Below, piece after piece: positions 12,001 to 27,000 of a DNA stretch of 64,000 nt. A program made the translations under genes and the position numbers. Each line of letters starts with the position of its first letter. Within the stretch, counting starts at the first letter, position 1. The stretch is from Apostichopus japonicus. Taxonomy: Eukaryota; Echinodermata; Holothuroidea; Aspidochirotida; Stichopodidae. Where the stretch lies: assembly GCF_037975245.1 (NCBI RefSeq), contig NC_092582.1:26416077-26480076 (forward strand). Direction: 5' to 3'. The notes beneath the pieces are model-generated. The model worked only from the letters and a program-made list of their open reading frames with translations. It made no database searches and was not told where the DNA came from.

Positions 12001-15000
12001 TTTTGACTAGAGAGAAGCGTCTACTGGGTGCCGGGAGTCCCTTCTACGTAATCTGAGAGAGATTTGAGAACTTTCATTTTTGGCCCAAAATCGCCAATTT
12101 CATAAGGCTATACCCTTATGATTTTGTCCGATTTTGGCCAAAATCGCGACTTTTTTAAATCTTCCCAAAATTGTACCTGCCCTTTGGATTCCTTTCCACG
12201 TGGCAAGATTGGTATAAACACTTATATTCTGGTGGAAAAATGAAAATTAATAACCATATCTTGACGTCATTTCATATCTAATTTAAATGACTAAAACTTC
12301 GTCGAAAGCCATTTTTGACTCGAGAGAAGCGTCTACTGGGTGCTGGGAGTCCTTTCTACGTAATCTGAGAGAGATTTGAGAACTTTCATCTTTGGCCCAA
12401 AATCGCCAATTTCATAAGGCTATACCCTTATGATTTTGTCCGATTTTGACCAAAATCGCGACTTTTTTAATTCTTCCCAAAATTGTACCTGTGTTGTGTG
12501 GCGCCCTTTGGATTCCTTTCCACGAGACAAGATTGGTATAAACACTTATATTCTGGTGGAAAAATGAAATTTAATAACCATATCTTGACGTCATTTCATA
12601 TCTAATTTAAATGACTAAAACTTCGTCGAAAGCCATTTTTGACTCGAGAGAAGCGTCTACTGGGTGCTGGGAGTCCCTTTTACGTAATCTGAGAGAGATT
12701 TGAGAACTTTCATTTTTGGCCCAAAATCGCCAATTTCATAAGGCTATACCCTTATGATTTTGTCCGATTTTGACCAAAATCGCGACTTTTTTAATTCTTC
12801 CCAAAATTGTACCTGTGGTGTGTGGCGCCCTTTGGATTCCTTTCCACGTGACAAGATCGGTATAAACACTTATATTCTGGTGGAAAAATGAAATTTAATA
12901 ACCATATCTTGACGTCATTTCATATCTAATTTAAATGACTAAAACTTCGTCGAATGCCACTTTTGACTCCAGAGAAGCGTCTACTGGGTGCCGGGAGTCC
13001 CTTCTACGTAATCTGAGAGAGATTTGAGAACTTTCCTTTTTGGCTCCAAAATCGCCAATTTCATAAGGCTATACCCTTATGATTTTGTCCGATTTTGACC
13101 AAAATCGCGACTTTTTTAATTCTTCCCAAAATTGTACCTGTGTTGTGTGGCGCCCTTTGGATTCCTTTCCACGTGACAAGAGCGGTATAAACACTTATAT
13201 TCTGGTGGAAAAATGAAATTTAATAACCATATCTTGACGTCATTTCATATCTAATTTAAATGACTAAAACTTCGTCGAAAGCCATTTTTGACTAGAGAGA
13301 AGCGTCTACTGGGTGCCGGGAGTCCCTTCTACGTAATCTGAGAGAGATTTGAGAACTTTCATTTTTGGCTCAAAATCGCCAATTTCATAAGGCTATACCC
13401 TTATGATTTTGTCCGATTTTGGCCAAAATCGCGACTTTTTTAACTCTTCCCAAAATTGTACCTGTGTTGTGTGGCGCCCTTTGGATTCCTTTCCACGAGA
13501 CAAGATTGGTATAAACACTTATATTCTGGTGGAAAAATGAAATTTAATAACCATATCTTGACGTCATTTCATATCTAATTTAAATGACTAAAACTTCGTG
13601 GAATGCCATTTTTGACTGACAAGAAGCGTCTACTGGGTGCCGGGAGTCCCTTCTACGTAATCTGAGAGAGATTTGAGAACTTTCATTTTTGGCCCAAAAT
13701 CGCCAATTTCATAAGGCTATACCCTTATGATTTTGTCCGATTTTGGCCAAAATCGCGACTTTTTTAATTCTTCCCAAAATTGTACCTGTGGTGTGTGGCG
13801 CCCTTTGGATTCATTTCCACGTGACAAGAGCGGTATAAACACTTATATTCTGGTGGAAAAATGAAATTTAATAACCATATCTTGACGTCATTTCATATCT
13901 AATTTAAATGACTAAAACTTCGTCGAAAGCCATTTTTGACTAGAGAGAAGCGTCTACTGGGTGCCGGGAGTCCCTTCTACGTAATCTGAGAGAGATTTGA
14001 GAACTTTCATTTTTGGCTCAAAATCGCCAATTTCATAAGGCTATACCCTTATGATTTTGTCCGATTTTGGCCAAAATCGCGACTTTTTTAACTCTTCCCA
14101 AAATTGTACCTGTGTTGTGTGGCGCCCTTTGGATTCCTTTCCACGAGACAAGATTGGTATAAACACTTATATTCTGGTGGAAAAATGAAATTTAATAACC
14201 ATATCTTGACGTCATTTCATATCTAATTTAAATGACTAAAACTTCGTCGAAAGCCATTTTTGACTCGAGAGAAGCGTCTACTGGGTGCTGGGAGTCCCTT
14301 CTACGTAATCTGAGAGAGATTTGAGAACTTTCATTTTTGGCCCAAAATCGCCAATTTCATAAGGCTATACCCTTATGATTTTGTCCGATTTTGGCCAAAA
14401 TCGCGACTTTTTTAAATCTTCCCAAAATTGTACCTGTGGTGTGTGGCGCCCTTTGGATTCCTTTCCACGTGACAAGATTGGTATAAACACTTATATTCTG
14501 GTGGAAAAATGAAATTTAATAACCATATCTTGACGTCATTTCATATCTAATTTAAATGACTAAAACTTCGTGGAATGCCATTTTTGACTGACAAGAAGCG
14601 TCTACTGGGTGCCGGGAGTCCCTTCTACGTAATCTGAGAGAGATTTGAGAACTTTCATTTTTGGCCCAAAATCGCCAATTTCATAAGGCTATACCCTTAT
14701 GATTTTGTCCGATTTTGGCCAAAATCGCGACTTTTTTAATTCTTCCCAAAATTGTACCTGTGGTGTGTGGCGCCCTTTGGATTCCTTTCCACGTGACAAG
14801 AGCGGTATAAACACTTATATTCTGGTGGAAAAATGAAATTTAATAACCATATCTTGACGTCATTTCATATCTAATTTAAATGACTAAAACTTCGTCGAAA
14901 GCCATTTTTGACTAGAGAGAAGCGTCTACTGGGTGCCGGGAGTCCCTTCTACGTAATCTGAGAGAGATTTGAGAACTTTCATTTTTGGCCCAAAATCGCC

Positions 15001-18000
15001 AATTTCATAAGGCTATACCCTTATGATTTTGTCCGATTTTGGCCAAAATCGCGACTTTTTTAATTCTTCCCAAAATTGTACCTGCCCTTTGGATTCCTTT
15101 CCACGTGGCAAGATTGGTATAAACACTTATATTCTGGTGGAAAAATGAAAATTAATAACCATATCTTGACGTCATTTCATATCTAATTTAAATGACTAAA
15201 ACTTCGTCGAAAGCCATTTTTGACTCGAGAGAAGCGTCTACTGGGTGCTGGGAGTCCTTTCTACGTAATCTGAGAGAGATTTGAGAACTTTCATCTTTGG
15301 CCCAAAATCGCCAATTTCATAAGGCTATACCCTTATGATTTTGTCCGATTTTGACCAAAATCGCGACTTTTTTCATTCTTCCCAAAATTGTACCTGTGTT
15401 GTGTGGCGCCCTTTGGATTCCTTTCCACGAGACAAGATTGGTATAAACACTTATATTCTGGTGGAAAAATGAAATTTAATAACCATATCTTGACGTCATT
15501 TCATATCTAATTTAAATGACTAAAACTTCGTCGAAAGCCATTTTTGACTCGAGAGAAGCGTCTACTGGGTGCTGGGAGTCCCTTTTACGTAATCTGAGAG
15601 AGATTTGAGAACTTTCATTTTTGGCCCAAAATCGCCAATTTCATAAGGCTATACCCTTATGATTTTGTCCGATTTTGACCAAAATCGCGACTTTTTTAAT
15701 TCTTCCCAAAATTGTACCTGTGGTGTGTGGCGCCCTTTGGATTCCTTTCCACGTGACAAGATCGGTATAAACACTTATATTCTGGTGGAAAAATGAAATT
15801 TAATAACCATATCTTGACGTCATTTCATATCTAATTTAAATGACTAAAACTTCGTCGAATGCCACTTTTGACTCCAGAGAAGCGTCTACTGGGTGCCGGG
15901 AGTCCCTTCTACGTAATCTGAGAGAGATTTGAGAACTTTCCTTTTTGGCTCCAAAATCGCCAATTTCATAAGGCTATACCCTTATGATTTTGTCCGATTT
16001 TGGCCAAAATCGCGACTTTTTTAATTCTTCCCAAAATTGTACCTGTGGTGTGTGGCGCCCTTTGGATTCCTTTCCACGTGACAAGAGCGGTATAAACACT
16101 TATATTCTGGTGGAAAAATGAAATTTAATAACCATATCTTGACGTCATTTCATATCTAATTTAAATGACTAAAACTTCGTCGAAAGCCATTTTTGACTAG
16201 AGAGAAGCGTCTACTGGGTGCCGGGAGTCCCTTCTACGTAATCTGAGAGAGATTTGAGAACTTTCATTTTTGGCCCAAAATCGCCAATTTCATAAGGCTA
16301 TACCCTTATGATTTTGTCCGATTTTGGCCAAAATCGCGACTTTTTTAATTCTTCCCAAAATTGTACCTGCCCTTTGGATTCCTTTCCACGTGGCAAGATT
16401 GGTATAAACACTTATATTCTGGTGGAAAAATGAAAATTAATAACCATATCTTGACGTCATTTCATATCTAATTTAAATGACTAAAACTTCGTCGAAAGCC
16501 ATTTTTGACTCGAGAGAAGCGTCTACTGGGTGCTGGGAGTCCTTTCTACGTAATCTGAGAGAGATTTGAGAACTTTCATCTTTGGCCCAAAATCGCCAAT
16601 TTCATAAGGCTATACCCTTATGATTTTGTCCGATTTTGACCAAAATCGCGACTTTTTTCATTCTTCCCAAAATTGTACCTGTGTTGTGTGGCGCCCTTTG
16701 GATTCCTTTCCACGAGACAAGATTGGTATAAACACTTATATTCTGGTGGAAAAATGAAATTTAATAACCATATCTTGACGTCATTTCATATCTAATTTAA
16801 ATGACTAAAACTTCGTCGAAAGCCATTTTTGACTCGAGAGAAGCGTCTACTGGGTGCTGGGAGTCCCTTTTACGTAATCTGAGAGAGATTTGAGAACTTT
16901 CATTTTTGGCCCAAAATCGCCAATTTCATAAGGCTATACCCTTATGATTTTGTCCGATTTTGACCAAAATCGCGACTTTTTTAATTCTTCCCAAAATTGT
17001 ACCTGTGGTGTGTGGCGCCCTTTGGATTCCTTTCCACGTGACAAGATCGGTATAAACACTTATATTCTGGTGGAAAAATGAAATTTAATAACCATATCTT
17101 GACGTCATTTCATATCTAATTTAAATGACTAAAACTTCGTCGAATGCCACTTTTGACTCCAGAGAAGCGTCTACTGGGTGCCGGGAGTCCCTTCTACGTA
17201 ATCTGAGAGAGATTTGAGAACTTTCCTTTTTGGCTCCAAAATCGCCAATTTCATAAGGCTATACCCTTATGATTTTGTCCGATTTTGACCAAAATCGCGA
17301 CTTTTTTAATTCTTCCCAAAATTGTACCTGTGTTGTGTGGCGCCCTTTGGATTCCTTTCCACGTGACAAGAGCGGTATAAACACTTATATTCTGGTGGAA
17401 AAATGAAATTTAATAACCATATCTTGACGTCATTTCATATCTAATTTAAATGACTAAAACTTCGTCGAAAGCCATTTTTGACTAGAGAGAAGCGTCTACT
17501 GGGTGCCGGGAGTCCCTTCTACGTAATCTGAGAGAGATTTGAGAACTTTCATTTTTGGCTCAAAATCGCCAATTTCATAAGGCTATACCCTTATGATTTT
17601 GTCCGATTTTGGCCAAAATCGCGACTTTTTTAACTCTTCCCAAAATTGTACCTGTGGTGTGTGGCGCCCTTTGGATTCCTTTCCACGAGACAAGATTGGT
17701 ATAAACACTTATATTCTGGTGGAAAAATGAAATTTAATAACCATATCTTGACGTCATTTCATATCTAATTTAAATGACTAAAACTTCGTGGAATGCCACT
17801 TTTGACTGACAAGAAGCGTCTACTGGGTGCCGGGAGTCCCTTCTACGTAATCTGAGAGAGATTTGAGAACTTTCATTTTTGGCCCAAAATCGCCAATTTC
17901 ATAAGGCTATACCCTTATGATTTTGTCCGATTTTGGCCAAAATCGCGACTTTTTTAAATCTTCCCAAAATTGTACCTGCCCTTTGGATTCCTTTCCACGT

Positions 18001-21000
18001 GGCAAGATTGGTATAAACACTTATATTCTGGTGGAAAAATGAAAATTAATAACCATATCTTGACGTCATTTCATATCTAATTTAAATGACTAAAACTTCG
18101 TCGAAAGCCATTTTTGACTCGAGAGAAGCGTCTACTGGGTGCTGGGAGTCCTTTCTACGTAATCTGAGAGAGATTTGAGAACTTTCATCTTTGGCCCAAA
18201 ATCGCCAATTTCATAAGGCTATACCCTTATGATTTTGTCCGATTTTGACCAAAATCGCGACTTTTTTCATTCTTCCCAAAATTGTACCTGTGTTGTGTGG
18301 CGCCCTTTGGATTCCTTTCCACGAGACAAGATTGGTATAAACACTTATATTCTGGTGGAAAAATGAAATTTAATAACCATATCTTGACGTCATTTCATAT
18401 CTAATTTAAATGACTAAAACTTCGTCGAAAGCCATTTTTGACTCGAGAGAAGCGTCTACTGGGTGCTGGGAGTCCCTTTTACGTAATCTGAGAGAGATTT
18501 GAGAACTTTCATTTTTGGCCCAACATCGCCAATTTCATAAGGCTATACCCTTATGATTTTGTCCGATTTTGACCAAAATCGCGACTTTTTTAATTCTTCC
18601 CAAAATTGTACCTGTGGTGTGTGGCGCCCTTTGGATTCCTTTCCACGTGACAAGATCGGTATAAACACTTATATTCTGGTGGAAAAATGAAATTTAATAA
18701 CCATATCTTGACGTCATTTCATATCTAATTTAAATGACTAAAACTTCGTCGAATGCCACTTTTGACTCCAGAGAAGCGTCTACTGGGTGCCGGGAGTCCC
18801 TTCTACGTAATCTGAGAGAGATTTGAGAACTTTCCTTTTTGGCTCCAAAATCGCCAATTTCATAAGGCTATACCCTTATGATTTTGTCCGATTTTGACCA
18901 AAATCGCGACTTTTTTAATTCTTCCCAAAATTGTACCTGTGTTGTGTGGCGCCCTTTGGATTCCTTTCCACGTGACAAGAGCGGTATAAACACTTATATT
19001 CTGGTGGAAAAATGAAATTTAATAACCATATCTTGACGTCATTTCATATCTAATTTAAATGACTAAAACTTCGTCGAAAGCCATTTTTGACTAGAGAGAA
19101 GCGTCTACTGGGTGCCGGGAGTCCCTTCTACGTAATCTGAGAGAGATTTGAGAACTTTCATTTTTGGCTCAAAATCGCCAATTTCATAAGGCTATACCCT
19201 TATGATTTTGTCCGATTTTGGCCAAAATCGCGACTTTTTTAACTCTTCCCAAAATTGTACCTGTGGTGTGTGGCGCCCTTTGGATTCCTTTCCACGAGAC
19301 AAGATTGGTATAAACACTTATATTCTGGTGGAAAAATGAAATTTAATAACCATATCTTGACGTCATTTCATATCTAATTTAAATGACTAAAACTTCGTGG
19401 AATGCCATTTTTGACTGACAAGAAGCGTCTACTGGGTGCCGGGAGTCCCTTCTACGTAATCTGAGAGAGATTTGAGAACTTTCATTTTTGGCCCAAAATC
19501 GCCAATTTCATAAGGCTATACCCTTATGATTTTGTCCGATTTTGGCCAAAATCGCGACTTTTTTAATTCTTCCCAAAATTGTACCTGTGGTGTGTGGCGC
19601 CCTTTGGATTCCTTTCCACGTGACAAGAGCGGTATAAACACTTATATTCTGGTGGAAAAATGAAATTTAATAACCATATCTTGACGTCATTTCATATCTA
19701 ATTTAAATGACTAAAACTTCGTCGAAAGCCATTTTTGACTAGAGAGAAGCGTCTACTGGGTGCCGGGAGTCCCTTCTACGTAATCTGAGAGAGATTTGAG
19801 AACTTTCATTTTTGGCCCAAAATCGCCAATTTCATAAGGCTATACCCTTATGATTTTGTCCGATTTTGGCCAAAATCGCGACTTTTTTAAATCTTCCCAA
19901 AATTGTACCTGCCCTTTGGATTCCTTTCCACGTGGCAAGATTGGTATAAACACTTATATTCTGGTGGAAAAATGAAATTTAATAACCATATCTTGACGTC
20001 ATTTCATATCTAATTTAAATGACTAAAACTTCGTCGAAAGCCATTTTTGACTCGAGAGAAGCGTCTACTGGGTGCTGGGAGTCCCTTTTACGTAATCTGA
20101 GAGAGATTTGAGAACTTTCATTTTTGGCCCAACATCGCCAATTTCATAAGGCTATACCCTTATGATTTTGTCCGATTTTGACCAAAATCGCGACTTTTTT
20201 AATTCTTCCCAAAATTGTACCTGTGGTGTGTGGCGCCCTTTGATTCCTTTCCACGTGACAAGATCGGTATAAACACTTATATTCTGGTGGAAAAATGAAA
20301 TTTAATAACCATATCTTGACGTCATTTCATATCTAATTTAAATGACTAAAACTTCGTGGAATGCCATTTTTGACTGACAAGAAGCGTCTACTGGGTGCCG
20401 GGAGTCCCTTCTACGTAATCTGAGAGAGATTTGAGAACTTTCATTTTTGGCCCAAAATCGCCAATTTCATAAGGCTATACCCTTATGATTTTGTCCGATT
20501 TTGGCCAAAATCGCGACTTTTTTAATTCTTCCCAAAATTGTACCTGTGGTGTGTGGCGCCCTTTGGATTCCTTTCCACGTGACAAGAGCGGTATAAACAC
20601 TTATATTCTGGTGGAAAAATGAAATTTAATAACCATATCTTGACGTCATTTCATATCTAATTTAAATGACTAAAACTTCGTCGAAAGCCATTTTTGACTA
20701 GAGAGAAGCGTCTACTGGGTGCCGGGAGTCCCTTCTACGTAATCTGAGAGAGATTTGAGAACTTTCATTTTTGGCCCAAAATCGCCAATTTCATAAGGCT
20801 ATACCCTTATGATTTTGTCCGATTTTGGCCAAAATCGCGACTTTTTTAAATCTTCCCAAAATTGTACCTGCCCTTTGGATTCCTTTCCACGTGGCAAGAT
20901 TGGTATAAACACTTATATTCTGGTGGAAAAATGAAAATTAATAACCATATCTTGACGTCATTTCATATCTAATTTAAATGACTAAAACTTCGTCGAAAGC

Positions 21001-24000
21001 CATTTTTGACTCGAGAGAAGCGTCTACTGGGTGCTGGGAGTCCTTTCTACGTAATCTGAGAGAGATTTGAGAACTTTCATCTTTGGCCCAAAATCGCCAA
21101 TTTCATAAGGCTATACCCTTATGATTTTGTCCGATTTTGACCAAAATCGCGACTTTTTTCATTCTTCCCAAAATTGTACCTGTGTTGTGTGGCGCCCTTT
21201 GGATTCCTTTCCACGAGACAAGATTGGTATAAACACTTATATTCTGGTGGAAAAATGAAATTTAATAACCATATCTTGACGTCATTTCATATCTAATTTA
21301 AATGACTAAAACTTCGTCGAAAGCCATTTTTGACTCGAGAGAAGCGTCTACTGGGTGCTGGGAGTCCCTTTTACGTAATCTGAGAGAGATTTGAGAACTT
21401 TCATTTTTGGCCCAACATCGCCAATTTCATAAGGCTATACCCTTATGATTTTGTCCGATTTTGACCAAAATCGCGACTTTTTTAATTCTTCCCAAAATTG
21501 TACCTGTGGTGTGTGGCGCCCTTTGGATTCCTTTCCACGTGACAAGATCGGTATAAACACTTATATTCTGGTGGAAAAATGAAATTTAATAACCATATCT
21601 TGACGTCATTTCATATCTAATTTAAATGACTAAAACTTCGTCGAATGCCACTTTTGACTCCAGAGAAGCGTCTACTGGGTGCCGGGAGTCCCTTCTACGT
21701 AATCTGAGAGAGATTTGAGAACTTTCCTTTTTGGCTCCAAAATCGCCAATTTCATAAGGCTATACCCTTATGATTTTGTCCGATTTTGACCAAAATCGCG
21801 ACTTTTTTAATTCTTCCCAAAATTGTACCTGTGTTGTGTGGCGCCCTTTGGATTCCTTTCCACGTGACAAGATTGGTATAAACACTTATATTCTGGTGGA
21901 AAAATGAAATTTATTAACCATATCTTGACGTCATTTCATATCTAATTTAAATGACTAAAACTTCGTCGAAAGCCATTTTTGACTCGAGAGAAGCGTCTAC
22001 TGGGTGCTGGGAGTCCCTTCTACGTAATCTGAGAGAGATTTGAGAACTTTCATTTTTGGCTCAAAATCGCCAATTTCATAAGGCTATACCCTTATGATTT
22101 TGTCCGATTTTGGCCAAAATCGCGACTTTTTATTTCTTCTCAAAATTGTACCTGTGGTGTGTGGCGCCCTTTGGATTCCTTTCCACGTGACAAGAGCGGT
22201 ATAAACACTTATATTCTGGTGGAAAAATGAAATTTAATAACCATATCTTGACGTCATTTCATATCTAATTTAAATGACTAAAACTTCGTCGAAAGCCATT
22301 TTTGACTAGAGAGAAGCGTCTACTGGGTGCCGGGAGTCCCTTCTACGTAATCTGAGAGAGATTTGAGAACTTTCATTTTTGGCTCAAAATCGCCAATTTC
22401 ATAAGGCTATACCCTTATGATTTTGTCCGATTTTGGCCAAAATCGCGACTTTTTTAATTCTTCCCAAAATTGTACCTGTGGTGAGTGGCGCCCTTTGGAT
22501 TCCTTTCCACGTGACAAGATTGGTATAAACACTTATATTCTGGTGGAAAAATGAAAATTAATAACCATATCTTGACGTCATTTCATATCTAATTTAAATG
22601 ACTAAAACTTCGTCGAAAGCCATTTTTGACTCGAGAGAAGCGTCTACTGGGTGCTGGGAGTCCCTTCTACGTAATCTGAGAGAGATTTAAGAACTTTCAT
22701 TTTTGGCCCAAAATCGCCAATTTCATAAGGCTATACCCTTATCATTTTGACCGATTTTGGCCAAAATCGCGACTTTTTTAATTCTTCCCAAAATTGTACC
22801 TGTGGTGTGTGGCGCCCTTTGGATTCCTTTCCACGTGACAAGAACGGTATAAACACTTATATTCTGGTGGAAAAATGAAATTTAATAACCATATCTTGAC
22901 GTCATTTCATATCTAATTTAAATGACTAAAACTTCGTCAAATGCCATATTTGACTGAAAAGAAGCGTCTACTGGGTGCTGGGAGTCCCTTCTACGTAATC
23001 TGAGAGAGATTTGAGAACTTTCATTTTTGGCCCAAAATCGCCAATTTCATAAGGCTATACCCTTATCATTTTGACCGATTTTGGCCAAAATCGCGACTTT
23101 TTTAATTCTTCCCAAAATTGTACCTGTGGTGTGTGGCGCCCTTTGGATTCCTTTCCACGTGACAAGAGCGTTATCAACACTTATATTTTTGGTGGAAAAA
23201 TGAAATTTAATAACCATATCTTGACGTCATTTCATATCTAATTTAAATGACTAAAACTTCGTCGAATGCCACTTTTGACTCCAGAGAAGCGTCTACTGGG
23301 TGCTGGGAGTCCCTTCTACGTAATCTGAGAGAGATTTGAGAACTTTTATTTCTGGCTCAAAATCGCCAATTTCATAAGGCTATACCCTTATGATTTTGTC
23401 CGATTTTGGCCAAAATCGCGACTTTTTTAATTCTTCCCAAAATTGTACCTGTGGTGTGTGGCGCCCTTTGGATTCCTTTCCACGTGACAAGATTGGTATA
23501 AACACTTATATTCTGGTGGAAAAATGAAATTTAATAACCATATCTTGACGTCATTTCATATCCAATTTAAATGACTAAAACTTCGTGGAAAGCCATTTTT
23601 GACTGAAAAGAAGCGTCTACTGGGTGCTGGGAGTCCCTTCTACGTAATCTGAGAGAAATTTGAGAACTTTTATTTCTGGCTCAAAATCGCCAATTTCATA
23701 AGGCTATACCCTTATGATTTTGTCCGATTTTGGCCAAAATCGCGACTTTTTTAATTCTTCCCAAAATTGTACCTGTGGTGTGTGGCGCCCTTTGGATTCC
23801 TTTCCACGTGACAAGATTGGTATAAACACTTATATTCTGGTGGAAAAATGAAATTTAATAACCATATCTTGACGTCATTTCATATCCAATTTAAATGACT
23901 AAAACTTCGTGGAAAGCCATTTTTGACTGAAAAGAAGCGTCTACTGGGTGCCGGGAGTCCCTTCTACGTAATCTGAGAGAGATTTGAGAACTTTTATTTC

Positions 24001-27000
24001 TGGCTCAAAATCGCCAATTTCATAAGGCCCTTATGATCATATACCCTTATGATTTTGTCCGATTTTGGCCCAAATCGCGACTTTTTTCATTCTTCCCAAA
24101 ATTGTACCTGTGTTGTGTGGCGCCCTTTGGATTCCTTTCCACGAGACAAGATTGGTATAAACACTTATATTCTGGTGGAAAAATGAAATTTAATAACCAT
24201 ACCTTGACGTCATTTCATATCTAATTTAAATGACTAAAACTTCGTGGAATGCCATTTTTGACTGAAAAGAAGCGTCTTCTGGGTGCCGGGAGTCCCTTCT
24301 ACGTAATCTGAGAGAGATTTGAGAACTTTCATTTTTGGCCCAAAATCGCCAATTTCATAAGGCTATATATATATACCCTTATGATTTTGTCCGATTTTGA
24401 CCAAAATCGCGACTTTTTTAATTCTTCCCAAAATTGTACCTGTGGTGTGTGGCGCCCTTTGGATTCCTTTCCACGTGACAAGAGCGGTATAAACACTTAT
24501 ATTCTGGTGGAAAAATGAAATTTAATAACCATATCTTGACGTCATTTCATATCTAATTTAAATGACTAAAACTTCGTCGAAAGCCATTTTTGACTCGAGA
24601 GAAGCGTCTACTGGGTGCTGGGAGTCCCTTCTACGTAATCTGAGAGAGATTTGAGAACTTTCATTTTTGGCTCAAAATCGCTCATTTCATAAGGCTATAC
24701 CCTTATGATTTTGTCCGATTTTGACCAAAATCGCGACTTTTTTAATTCTTCCCAAAATTGTACCTGTGGTGTGTGGCGCCCTTTGGATTCCTTTCCACGT
24801 GACAAGAGCGGTATAAACACTTATATTCTGGTGGAAAAATGAAATTTAATAACCATATCTTGACGTCATTTCATATCTAATTTAAATGACTAAAACTTCG
24901 TCGAATGCCATATTTGACTGAAAAGAAGCGTCTACTGGGTGCTGGGAGTCCCTTCTACGTAATCTGAGAAAAATTTGAGAACTTTTATTTCTGGCTCAAA
25001 ATCGCCAATTTCATAAGGCTATACCCTTATGATTTTGTCCGATTTTGGCCAAAATCGCGACTTTTTTCATTCTTCCCAAAATTGTACCTGTGTTGTGTGG
25101 CGCCCTTTGGATTCCTTTCCACGAGACAAGATTGGTATAAACACTTATATTCTGGTGGAAAAATGAAATTTAATAACCATACCTTGACGTCATTTCATAT
25201 CTAATTTAAATGACTAAAACTTCGTGGAATGCCATTTTTGACTGAAAAGAAGCGTCTACTGGATGCCGGGAGTCCCTTCTACGTAATCTGAGAGAGATTT
25301 GAGAACTTTCATTTTTGGCCCAAAATCGCCAATTTCATAAGGCTATATATATATACCCTTATGATTTTGTCCGATTTTGACCAAAATCGCGACTTTTTTA
25401 ATTCTTCCCAAAATTGTACCTGTGGTGTGTGGCGCCCTTTGGATTCCTTTCCACGTGACAAGATTGGTATAAACACTTATATTCTGGTGGAAAAATGAAA
25501 TTTAATAACCATATCTTGACGTCATTTCATATCTAATTTAAATGACTAAAACTTCGTCGAATGCCATAGTTGACTGAAAAGAAGCGTCTACTGGGTGCTG
25601 GGAGTCCCTTCTACGTAATCTGAGAGAAATTTGAGAACTTTTATTTCTGGCTCAAAATCGCCAATTTCATAAGGCTATACCCTTATGATTTTGTCCGATT
25701 TTGACCAAAATCGCGACTTTTTTAATTCTTCCCAAAATTGTACCTGTGGTGTGTGGCGCCCTTTGGATTCCTTTCCACGTGACAAGATTGGTATAAACAC
25801 TTATATTCTGGTGGAAAAATGAAATTTAATAACCATATCTTGACGTCATTTCATATCTAATTTAAATGACTAAAACTTCGTCGAAAGCCATTTTTGACTC
25901 GAGAGAAGCGTCTACTGGGTGCTGGGAGTCCCTTTTACGTAATCTGAGAGAGATTTGAGAACTTTCATTTTTGGCTCAAAATCGCTCATTTCATAAGGCT
26001 ATACCCTTATGATTTTGTCCGATTTTGGCCAAAATCGCGACTTTTTAATTTTTCCCAAAATTGTACCTGTGGTGTGTGGCGCCCTTTGGATTCCTTTCCA
26101 CGTGACAAGAGCGGTATAAACACTTATATTCTGGTGGAAAAATGAAATTTAATAACCATATCTTGACGTCATTTCATATCTAATTTAAATGACTAAAACT
26201 TCGTCGAAAAGCCATTTTTGACTCGAGAGAAGCGTCTACTGGGTGCTGGGAGTCCCTTCTACGTAATCTGAGAGAAATTTGAGAACTTTTATTTCTGGCT
26301 CAAAATCGCCAATTTCATAAGGCTATACCCTTATGATTTTGTCCGATTTTGGCCAAAATCGCGACTTTTTAATTTTTCCCAAAATTGTACCTGTGGTGTG
26401 TGGCGCCCTTTGGATTCCTTTCCACGTGACAAGATTGGTATAAACACTTATATTCTGGTGGAAAAATGAAATTTAATAACCATATCTTGACGTCATTTCA
26501 TATCTAATTTAAATGACTAAAACTTCGTCGAAAGCCATTTTTGACTCGAGAGAAGCGTCTACTGGGTGTTCCTTCTACGTAATCTGAGAGAGATTTGAGA
26601 ACTTTCATTTTTGGCTCAAAATCGCTCATTTCATAAGGCTATACCCTTATGATTTTGTCCGATTTTGGCCAAAATCGCGACTTTTTAATTTTTCCCAAAA
26701 TTGTACCTGTGGTGTGTGGCGCCCTTTGGATTCCTTTCCACGTGACAAGATTGGTATAAACACTTATATTCTGGTGGAAAAATGAAATTTAATAACCATA
26801 TCTTGACGTCATTTCATATCTAATTTAAATGACTAAAACTTCGTCGAAAGCCATTTTTGACTCGAGAGAAGCGTCTACTGGGTGTTCCTTCTACGTAATC
26901 TGAGAGAGCTTTAAGAACTTTCATTTTTGGCCCAAAATCGCCAATTTCATAAGGCTATACCCTTATGATTTTGTCCGATTTTGACCAAAATCGCGACTTT

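Noticed and set aside
24033-24224. 63-codon plus-strand frame in the satellite
   Set aside because: It exists only because one monomer has local changes that remove stops. Neighbouring monomers are closed.
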